Source: an uncultured Methylococcaceae bacterium
Lineage (GTDB): Bacteria; Pseudomonadota; Gammaproteobacteria; Methylococcales; Methylomonadaceae
Direction of reading: 5' to 3'
Length of the DNA: 64,000 nucleotides
Assembly: GCA_903908165.1 (NCBI GenBank)
Contig: CAIVQX010000009.1
Location: forward strand, 24,826-88,825
How positions within the stretch are numbered: position 1 is the stretch's first letter; every line of letters begins with the position of its first letter. Made by a program: the position numbers and the translations under genes. A model generated the notes under the pieces. It saw only the letters and a list, made by a program, of their open reading frames with translations. It had not been told where the DNA came from and did not search any database. Positions 57,559 to 64,000 of the stretch are shown piece after piece.

Positions 57559-58539
57559 TTAAATAACTTTATTTGTAGATAAGTAAGTAAATGCTACGTT
57601 AATCAGCGTAACTTGTTTGGAAGGACAATTAGCCTGGTTGATATCACTTTTAATCTCTGGGTTAATGTTAAGATTTTTAAGGTACCAAACTATATGTTTT
57701 CGGGCTATTCTAACACCACTGACATTGCCGTAGAAACTATAAAGTTTTTCTAGATGATTCAATAGAGTGCTCTGTATAGTCGAGACTGTTGGTTTTTCAA
57801 GATATTTTCCTGTTTCAAAAAAATAGTTTATTTCAGTAAATAACCATGGATTGCCTTGAGCAGCTCGGCCTATCATAATGGCATCAGCACCTGTGTTTGT
57901 AAGAACAAAGTGTGCTTTTTCAGCTGAATCAATATCACCATTGGCTATTATTGGGATATTTACCGATTGCTTAACTTTTTTAATGGTTTCATATTCAGCT
58001 TCTCCGTTAAATTTACATTCACGTGTTCTACCATGCAAGGTTAAAGCAGCTATGCCAGAATTTTCAGCTATTTTGGCTATTTCAACTGCATTACGATTAT
58101 GTAAATCCCATCCGGTTCTTATTTTTAGTGTCACAGGAACATCAACAGCATTAACAACAGCAGTCAGTATTTTCTCGACTAGAGGTTCATCTTTTAATAA
58201 AGCAGAGCCCGCGGCTACTGAGCAGACTTTTTTTGCCGGACAGCCCATATTGATATCTATAATTTGAGCGCCACCTTTTACATTAAATCTGGCGGCTTCA
58301 GCCATCTGCTCTGGATTGGTACCTAAAATCTGTACAGATCTAAGTCCACTTTCACCACTATGATTCGCTTTTAATAATGTTCGTTTATGATGGCGTAATG
58401 CAGGATTAGATGCCACCATTTCAGAGATAGCCAAGCCTGCACCAAATTGTTTGCACAGCTCCCTGAAAGGGCGGTCACTGATACCAGCCATAGGTGCTAG
58501 TATCAGTTTGTTTTTAAGGCTATAAGGGCCGATTTGCAT
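57559..58539 (-). CDS. dusB: tRNA-dihydrouridine synthase
   Basis: This FMN enzyme reduces uridine in the D-loop of tRNA. The 326-residue TIM-barrel protein has PMAGISDRPFRELC near residue 16, the catalytic cysteine in MGCPAKKVC near 99, and NGDI near 200. Its operon position ahead of fis supports DusB rather than DusA or DusC. The fis start follows its stop after one base. Confidence 0.95.
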   Translation of the reverse strand: MQIGPYSLKNKLILAPMAGISDRPFRELCKQFGAGLAISEMVASNPALRHHKRTLLKANHSGESGLRSVQILGTNPEQMAEAARFNVKGGAQIIDINMGCPAKKVCSVAAGSALLKDEPLVEKILTAVVNAVDVPVTLKIRTGWDLHNRNAVEIAKIAENSGIAALTLHGRTRECKFNGEAEYETIKKVKQSVNIPIIANGDIDSAEKAHFVLTNTGADAIMIGRAAQGNPWLFTEINYFFETGKYLEKPTVSTIQSTLLNHLEKLYSFYGNVSGVRIARKHIVWYLKNLNINPEIKSDINQANCPSKQVTLINVAFTYLSTNKVI

Positions 58540-58574
58540 TAAGAAGGATCAAGATATTTTGTACGGGTTGATTA

Positions 58575-59102
58575 TTACTTTTCAGTTGAATCATTCCAGA
58601 TTTCATTATCTCTATCTTCAGCTTCTAGTTTAATAGCATCTTCAGGATAGATGTGCCAGAAAGACTTATCTATCTTAGCATTGTTGTATCCTTCTTTTTT
58701 CTCATGGGTAAATGGGCACCACCAGTTTTCAACAATTTTAACCATATAAGCATGCCATTCAAAAAGAGCAACGCTGACAGGGCAATACCATGTACAGTTC
58801 AGTATCCAGTAAAGTTTTGATTGTGCCAAACTCAATTTGAAAGAACCATCCATGGTGATTTGGTTTTTAAGATTGTAACGATGTGAGCTTCTTGCAGGAA
58901 GGAAGTCACATAAGGTTTTAATATTTTGACCGCCAATGAGTCTTAAATGGAAGTAAGTTAGATAAGCGCTTAGGAAAACAAAGGGTAAAGTCAATATCGG
59001 CAGGTAAACAAAAATTAAACCAATTGTTCTTTGCAGAACCGGTACTTTCTGATGGTTTTTGCCTATCTCAGCTCGGCCAGAACATGAATCGCATGCTTTC
59101 AT
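58575..59102 (-). CDS. Hypothetical membrane protein with N-terminal CxxC
   Basis: The 175-residue protein starts MKACDSCSG. Two transmembrane helices follow, close together (about 27-60). The rest carries several cysteines and tryptophans (CTWYCPVS near 124, WWCPF near 147). I do not recognise the family. It lies 22 bases after a small cysteine-motif protein and 35 bases before dusB, so both may belong to the accBC-purD minus-strand block. A metal or redox role is suggested only by the cysteines. Confidence 0.5.
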   Translation of the reverse strand: MKACDSCSGRAEIGKNHQKVPVLQRTIGLIFVYLPILTLPFVFLSAYLTYFHLRLIGGQNIKTLCDFLPARSSHRYNLKNQITMDGSFKLSLAQSKLYWILNCTWYCPVSVALFEWHAYMVKIVENWWCPFTHEKKEGYNNAKIDKSFWHIYPEDAIKLEAEDRDNEIWNDSTEK

Positions 59103-59124
59103 TATTTATATATCCTCGTTTACT

Positions 59125-59286
59125 TTATTGTTGATTTGGTTGGTATTCATTTAAGAGTTGGTAAATACTTAAGCAGCCGGCACAGCAGAATTTTAGTGGA
59201 CCTTTATTTGTATTTAGGGTGAAACTGGTTAAGTTGGTTTTTTGTCCACAAAGCGTGCAAGAAAGTTCGTATTTTATAATGGTCAT
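59125..59286 (-). CDS. 53-residue cysteine-motif metal-binding protein (absent from ORF track)
   Basis: This ORF is too short for the track. Translation from the ATG at 59286 gives 53 residues, with CTLCG at 10-14 and FCCAGC at 33-38 followed by LSIYQLL. The CxxC plus FCCxGCxxxY pattern matches the N-terminal metal-binding module of CcoI/FixI-type copper ATPases and small TRASH-like proteins. A copper or zinc site is the inference. It lies 17 bases after the RlmI-like gene and 22 bases before the membrane protein, a tight three-gene run. The antisense frames in the track here are shadows. Confidence 0.7.
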   Translation of the reverse strand: MTIIKYELSCTLCGQKTNLTSFTLNTNKGPLKFCCAGCLSIYQLLNEYQPNQQ

Positions 59287-59303
59287 AAAGATGTCTCAAT
59301 TAT

Positions 59304-60500
59304 TTATAAACTTGAAGAGACTGAGCAAAAAAATGTTTTCAAATATTCCGTTTCAGGCGATGCTGGATCAATTGGGTGGTCTGGACCTTGTCCGCCACTA
59401 TTAAAGAATACCAGATGCCGATCTATATGTCGTCCTGAACCGCGCAAAATTTCATGAAGATTTTCACGGCTCAGGTGAAATGAACATGAGGCTGAGATTA
59501 GAATGCCGTTCTTAGATAAAACTTGAAGTGCGAGCTGATTTAATCGGCGATAGGCTTCGTAACCTTGCTTAAAATCTTTTTTCCGTTTAATTAAAGCAGG
59601 TGGATCTAGAACAATAATATCATAAAGTTGGTTTTCCAGTCGGGCTTGCTTTAAAAATTCAAATACATCATTATGCACAAAGTGCATTTTATCTCCAACC
59701 TGGTTGAGCTGAGCATTATCTTTTGCCAATTTCAAAGCACCTTCCGAGGCATCAACGCAAGTAACTTCTAGTGCGCCTGCAATTGCGGCAGGAATTCCCC
59801 AGGCGCCAGTGTACGAAAATAAATCCAGAATTCGTTGATTTTTGGCGATACTCGCCAACATGCCTCGGCTAATTCGATGGTCATAAAACCAGCCGGTTTT
59901 TTGACCATCCATAACATCTATTTTAAACTGAGCATGGTTTTCTTCAATGATCAGTATTTCAGGGAGCTGGCCATAAATCACTTCGGATTCCAAACTCAAA
60001 CCCTCAAGTTCTCGCTGGCTGTTATCATTTTTTAAAACGATAGCAATGGGGTTTAATAACTCAATTAGTGCGGTGATTAAGGCCTCTTTGCGTTGTTCAA
60101 TTCCTGCAGTTGTTATCTGAACAGATAAAACTGATCCAAAACGATCAATTACCAAGCCCGGTAAACCATCACTTTCACCAAAAACAAGTCGATAGAAAGG
60201 CTTGTTGAAAATTTTCTCACGTAAAGTTATAGCTGTTGTAAAACGATCTTTAAAAAAATTAACACCACATTTAAGGTTGGCTTTTCTTGATAGTATTCGG
60301 GCACAAATTAAGGTTTTGGGGTTAATGTAAGCGGTCCCCATGATTTTTCCATCATCACTTTTAACGTTGACCAGGTCACCTGGTGCGAATTGCTCAAGGG
60401 TTGTTTTTTTTGTATCAATTTCATTGCTAAAAACCCACAGATGACCTTTGCGAAGACGTTTGTCCTCATTCTTTCTTAAGTAGACTTCAGGTAGTGACAT
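59304..60500 (-). CDS. RlmI-like class I rRNA methyltransferase
   Basis: The 398-residue protein has an N-terminal PUA domain (about 1-75, with KGHLWVFSNEI), an EEHEA-like linker domain, and a Rossmann methyltransferase domain. That domain shows LDLFSYTGAWG near residue 213 (SAM binding) and LDPPALIK near 291 (catalytic motif). E. coli RlmI makes m5C1962 in 23S rRNA. The same family includes other rRNA methyltransferases, so the exact base is not certain. It lies 33 bases after prmA. Confidence 0.88.
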   Translation of the reverse strand: MSLPEVYLRKNEDKRLRKGHLWVFSNEIDTKKTTLEQFAPGDLVNVKSDDGKIMGTAYINPKTLICARILSRKANLKCGVNFFKDRFTTAITLREKIFNKPFYRLVFGESDGLPGLVIDRFGSVLSVQITTAGIEQRKEALITALIELLNPIAIVLKNDNSQRELEGLSLESEVIYGQLPEILIIEENHAQFKIDVMDGQKTGWFYDHRISRGMLASIAKNQRILDLFSYTGAWGIPAAIAGALEVTCVDASEGALKLAKDNAQLNQVGDKMHFVHNDVFEFLKQARLENQLYDIIVLDPPALIKRKKDFKQGYEAYRRLNQLALQVLSKNGILISASCSFHLSRENLHEILRGSGRHIDRHLVFFNSGGQGPDHPIDPASPETEYLKTFFCSVSSSL

Positions 60501-60533
60501 GTTTATTTAGAGTGAAGTTAGTTGTATCGGTTA

Positions 60534-61412
60534 TTAGCGCTTAACGCCATCGAGTCTGATCCAGTCTTCTTGCTGTAGCAAGGGATTAAAATTTATATAT
60601 GGCTTGTAAGCATTGATAACCGAATCGGCTTGTTCGAACAGAATGCCAGATAACACTAATTGACCACCAGAAATGAGTAAGTTACAAATTTGGTCTGACA
60701 TTTCAATGAGTGGTTTTGCCAAGATATTAGCTAAGACAATGTCAGCTTGTAACGGGCTGAATTGTTCAGGTAAGTAGCAATGGATTTTATCGCGTACATT
60801 ATTTTTTAAAGCATTACTTTGAGTTGCTGTAATCGCTTGTGGGTCTATGTCAATGCCATGCGCTATTTTAGCATTTAACAATATAGAAGCCACAGCCAAT
60901 ATGCCCGAACCACAACCATAATCGATAATTGTTTTGTTTGTTAAATCATGGCTGGCAAGCCATTCTAAACATAACGCTGTCGTTGGGTGTGTGCCTGTTC
61001 CAAAAGCAAGTCCGGGATCTAGCGTTAAGCAGACGGTGCCTGGTTCATATTGTTCTTGATCAGTTGGGCAAACCCAAAGCCTGTCGGAAAACTTCATGGG
61101 TTTATAAAATTCCATCCATGCACGTTCCCATTCTTGATCTTCAATGGCTTCATGAAGCCAGCGCTGAAGTTCATCTGCCTTAAATTGCTTGTATACTTGG
61201 AACTTAATAAGGTCTGGATCAGCATCTAATTCATAGAGTGCAATAACTTGGGTATTGCTCCATATTTTAGTTTCACCAATAGCTGGTTCATAAACTGGTT
61301 CATCTTCCGCGTCCATATAAGTAACAGAAACTGCACCGAGAGCACTGAAAAAATCAGCTAGATGTGGCGCCGTTTGCTCATTAGTTATAACAGAAATTTG
61401 ATGCCAAGCCAT
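60534..61412 (-). CDS. prmA: Ribosomal protein L11 methyltransferase
   Basis: PrmA trimethylates lysines and the N-terminus of ribosomal protein L11. The 292-residue protein has an N-terminal substrate-binding domain, then GLAFGTGTHPTT near residue 135 and DYGCGSGILAVA near 161 for SAM. It follows accC on the same strand across a 181-base gap with a strong hairpin, so it may have its own promoter. Confidence 0.95.
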   Translation of the reverse strand: MAWHQISVITNEQTAPHLADFFSALGAVSVTYMDAEDEPVYEPAIGETKIWSNTQVIALYELDADPDLIKFQVYKQFKADELQRWLHEAIEDQEWERAWMEFYKPMKFSDRLWVCPTDQEQYEPGTVCLTLDPGLAFGTGTHPTTALCLEWLASHDLTNKTIIDYGCGSGILAVASILLNAKIAHGIDIDPQAITATQSNALKNNVRDKIHCYLPEQFSPLQADIVLANILAKPLIEMSDQICNLLISGGQLVLSGILFEQADSVINAYKPYINFNPLLQQEDWIRLDGVKR

Positions 61413-61552
61413 AGATAAATATATTTGTAAGGTAGGGGGTTAAGTAAAGATGGAATCGGCAGTAATTGATCTTGCCATTTTTATAGATAGTAGTAGATCT
61501 GTGAATAAGTATTGCTGCTTAATGACACGATAAGCCTAATACTGATGGAATG

Positions 61553-61579
61553 TTGGGTTACCAATTTTTGGTAACCCAA
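61553..61579. terminator. Strong inverted repeat after accC
   Basis: TTGGGTTACCAA and TTGGTAACCCAA pair over 12 bp across a three-base loop, 14 bases beyond the accC stop. On the minus strand the stem is not followed by a T-tract (CATTCC), so it may be a transcript stabiliser or a Rho-assisted end rather than a classical terminator. Confidence 0.5.
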
Positions 61580-61593
61580 TTTATCGCTATTAC

Positions 61594-62937
61594 TTAATGA
61601 ATGCCAAGTTTCTTTTCCAGATAATGGATGTTTTGTTGGCCTAGTGCGAAAGCACTGTCATTCATAATATCTTGTTGGAGTGGAATATTGGTTTTGATAC
61701 CATCAATTATAATTTCGCTGAGAGCAGTATTCATGCGAGCAATAGCACTATTTCGATCTTCACCATGAGCAATCAGTTTACCTATCATGGAGTCGTAATA
61801 GGGTGGTACTTTATAACCATTGTAAATATGCGTTTCGCAACGGATACCTGGACCACCTGGCATATGGAATTGATCAATCTTGCCGGGACAAGGCATAAAT
61901 GTCTTAGGATCCTCGGCATTTAAGCGACATTCGATGGCATGGCCAGTAATTTTGACTTGATCTTGAGTGATGGAGAGTGGCTCGCCAGCTGCGATGCGGA
62001 GTTGTTCCTTAACAATATCAAAGCCTGTTACCATCTCTGTAACGGGGTGTTCAACCTGAACTCGAGTGTTCATTTCAATAAAATAAAACTGACCTTTTTC
62101 ATATAAGAATTCAAAAGTACCCGCACCTAGATAACCAATATCAATACAAGCTTTTGCACAGCGCTCACCAATGGTTTTACGTTGTAATTCGGTGATGCCA
62201 GGTGCTGGTGCTTCTTCTACTACTTTTTGGTGGCGACGTTGCATAGAGCAGTCACGTTCACCTAAGTGAATAGCGTTTCCATGTGAATCAGCCATGACTT
62301 GAAATTCGATATGTCTAGGATCTTCAAGAAATTTTTCCATGTACACAGTCGGATTTCCGAATGCAGCTCCAGCTTCAGCTTTGGTCATAATAATTGAATT
62401 GATGAGGGCTGATTCTGTATGGACAGTGCGCATGCCTCTACCGCCACCGCCACCAGCTGCCTTGATAATGACGGGGTAACCAATTTCTCGAGCCATTCTC
62501 AGATTAGTCTCATCATCATCTGGTAGTGGATCATTATTGCCAGGTACGCAGGGTATTCCAGCTGCAAGCATTGCATTTTTAGCTGAGATTTTATCTCCCA
62601 TCATGCGAATGGTATCTGCATTTGGACCAATAAAAACAAAGCCACTTTGTTTTACTTTTTCAGAAAAATCAGCATTTTCCGATAGAAAGCCGTAACCTGG
62701 ATGGATAGCTTCTGCATCAGTTACTTCAGCTGCACTAATTATTGCTGGAATGTTGAGATAGCTATCTGCAGAAGCTGCCGGGCCGATACATACCGATTCG
62801 TCAGCAAGTCGTACATGTTTTAGATCTCTATCTGCTTCAGAATGGACAGCAACAACTTTAACACCTAATTCTCTGCATGCGCGTAAAATGCGCAATGCGA
62901 TTTCGCCACGATTGGCGATGACTATTTTAGCAAACAT
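61594..62937 (-). CDS. accC: Acetyl-CoA carboxylase, biotin carboxylase subunit
   Basis: AccC carboxylates biotin on AccB using ATP and bicarbonate, the first part of fatty acid initiation. The 447-residue ATP-grasp enzyme has [14 protein letters not shown] at its start, the glycine loop [12 protein letters not shown] near residue 159, and [16 protein letters not shown] near 286. It is 14 bases after accB, the universal accBC pair. Confidence 0.97.
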   Translation of the reverse strand: MFAKIVIANRGEIALRILRACRELGVKVVAVHSEADRDLKHVRLADESVCIGPAASADSYLNIPAIISAAEVTDAEAIHPGYGFLSENADFSEKVKQSGFVFIGPNADTIRMMGDKISAKNAMLAAGIPCVPGNNDPLPDDDETNLRMAREIGYPVIIKAAGGGGGRGMRTVHTESALINSIIMTKAEAGAAFGNPTVYMEKFLEDPRHIEFQVMADSHGNAIHLGERDCSMQRRHQKVVEEAPAPGITELQRKTIGERCAKACIDIGYLGAGTFEFLYEKGQFYFIEMNTRVQVEHPVTEMVTGFDIVKEQLRIAAGEPLSITQDQVKITGHAIECRLNAEDPKTFMPCPGKIDQFHMPGGPGIRCETHIYNGYKVPPYYDSMIGKLIAHGEDRNSAIARMNTALSEIIIDGIKTNIPLQQDIMNDSAFALGQQNIHYLEKKLGIH

Positions 62938-62951
62938 AAATTTTCCGCTGA

Positions 62952-63386
62952 TTATTCAATGATGAATAAGGGTTGGCCATATTCGACAGGTTCAGCATTT
63001 TCAACCAGAATCTTAGTGATAGTACCGCTTTTATCAGCTTCAATTTGATTGAGAATTTTCATCGCTTCGATGATACATAGCGTATCGCCCACTAAAACTG
63101 ATTGCCCAACTTCTACAAATACTTTTGTACCAGGTGATGCTGATCGATAAAAAGTGCCTACCATTGGTGATTTAACGATATGCCCAGATATTTTTTCTTC
63201 CGCTAAAGGAGTCGCTATATGAGCGGTTGCAGCTACAGCAGCCATAGCAGGTGCATGAATGATCGGAGCAGGAGTAGCTGAATAACGACTAATGCGGATA
63301 GCTTCTTCTCCTTCTTTAATTTCTATTTCTGCAATGTCAGATTCTTCGATAATTTCGATGAGTTTTTTTATTTTTCTAATATCCAT
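62952..63386 (-). CDS. accB: Biotin carboxyl carrier protein of acetyl-CoA carboxylase
   Basis: AccB carries the biotin between the two acetyl-CoA carboxylase half-reactions. The 144-residue protein has an acidic N-terminal region, an alanine/proline linker (about 37-60) and the biotinyl domain. The domain has the lysine K110 in CIIEAMK and the thumb region [14 protein letters not shown]. Its first base is also the last base of the aroQ stop region (shared position 63386), so translation is coupled. Confidence 0.97.
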   Translation of the reverse strand: MDIRKIKKLIEIIEESDIAEIEIKEGEEAIRISRYSATPAPIIHAPAMAAVAATAHIATPLAEEKISGHIVKSPMVGTFYRSASPGTKVFVEVGQSVLVGDTLCIIEAMKILNQIEADKSGTITKILVENAEPVEYGQPLFIIE

Positions 63387-63835
63387 TATTTGGGTCTCTC
63401 GGTTAATATCTGGTGAGCGGCTTGGATGGCCAATTCGTATCCTGACGCACCTAATCCACAGATAACGCCAATTGCTATATCTGAAAAGTAGGAATGCTTT
63501 CTAAAAGCTTCACGTGCGTGGATGTTTGATAAGTGAACTTCTATAAAAGGGATTTTGGTTGCCAGCAAAGCATCACGAATAGCCACACTGGTATGGGTAA
63601 ATGCAGCTGGATTGATAATTATAAAATCAACTTTATTTTCGTAAGCAGAATGAATTAACTCAACAATTTGATGTTCTGCATTGTTTTGATGGAAATCGAT
63701 TTTGTGATTGAGTTCAATTGCTTTTTCTTCGACTAATTCACGAATATTGGCGAGCGTCTTGTTACCATAAAGACCAGGCTCACGTATGCCTAGTAAATTT
63801 AAATTTGGGCCATTTAAGACGGTAATAGTCGCCAT
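63386..63835 (-). CDS. aroQ: 3-dehydroquinate dehydratase, type II
   Basis: AroQ dehydrates 3-dehydroquinate in the shikimate pathway. The 149-residue protein has [15 protein letters not shown] at its start with the catalytic tyrosine at 23, [11 protein letters not shown] near residue 75-85, and [15 protein letters not shown] near 104. It heads the aroQ-accB-accC group found in many gammaproteobacteria. Its promoter should lie in the 165 AT-rich bases to its right, where I find no convincing consensus pair. Confidence 0.96.
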   Translation of the reverse strand: MATITVLNGPNLNLLGIREPGLYGNKTLANIRELVEEKAIELNHKIDFHQNNAEHQIVELIHSAYENKVDFIIINPAAFTHTSVAIRDALLATKIPFIEVHLSNIHAREAFRKHSYFSDIAIGVICGLGASGYELAIQAAHQILTERPK

Positions 63836-64000
63836 TTATATTTAATTTAGTAACAATTTAAGTTAAGACTTATAAGAGGAGATAATTTTACCGTGTTTAG
63901 ATATTTTGTCCACATATTATCTTTTTAGTAAAAGATAGCGACATAATGTACTGTATTTAGAGTATGAATAATAACTTATGGATTACATTATTATTTTATA

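Noticed and set aside
59219-59457. Two plus-strand frames (61 and 71 residues) near the end of the RlmI-like gene
   Set aside because: They are antisense to the RlmI-like gene and to the 53-residue cysteine-motif gene, and show no domain.

Overview
The window is a stretch of bacterial chromosome, AT-rich by eye, dense with genes on both strands. Gene content and order point to a gammaproteobacterium. Three neighbourhoods match gammaproteobacterial chromosomes such as Pseudomonas: folK-folB-plsY-tsaD-rpsU-yqeY-dnaG-rpoD (with tRNA-Ile2 after rpoD, as in E. coli), metK-ahcY-metF with bioA-rsmE, and aroQ-accB-accC-prmA-dusB-fis-purH-purD. The gnd-zwf-pgl operon, fbp, SorAB-type sulfite oxidation and many c1/folate genes would fit a Methylococcales-type methylotroph. 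No methane or methanol oxidation gene is present, so this placement is only a guess.

Layout. 1-186: 3' end of folP. 0.5-2.5 kb: a MerR/B12 light-sensor-type regulator behind a direct-repeat promoter, a YcgN-type cysteine cluster protein and a secreted unknown. 2.8-3.0 kb: two identical tRNA-Phe genes with promoter and terminator. 3.3-7.0 kb: oxidative pentose phosphate operon. 7-15.4 kb: accessory enzymes and transporters, NAD synthetase, a SemiSWEET and fructose bisphosphatase. 15.7-23.6 kb: folate genes and the macromolecular synthesis cluster, ending in tRNA-Ile2. 23.6-29.3 kb: the S-adenosylmethionine/methyl cycle, then bioA and rsmE. 29.3-36 kb: CPBP protease, YajQ, CCA enzyme, SorAB and a phosphate transporter.

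36-49 kb is the most unusual part. A pentameric ligand-gated ion channel homologue is divergent from a one-direction set: cheR, cheB, a three-part CheW-like protein, two giant six-TM chemoreceptors and an MscS channel with a cyclic-nucleotide-type domain. There is no CheA or CheY. The CheB receiver is shortened, the receptor hairpin tips are non-canonical, and the two receptors differ by matched 11-residue indels in the two arms of the hairpin. This looks like a chemosensory apparatus tied to membrane channels rather than to a canonical histidine kinase, and it is the best candidate for an undescribed system here.

49-54 kb: a lone class-I glutamine-amidotransferase-like protein, msrB, an M18 aminopeptidase, alkB and a DnaJ-DUF1566-like fusion. 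54.3-63.8 kb: a long minus-strand housekeeping block (aroQ, accBC, prmA, an RlmI-like methyltransferase, a 53-residue metal-binding protein missing from the ORF track, a membrane protein, dusB, fis, purH, purD). I found no CRISPR array, insertion sequence, prophage or rRNA.
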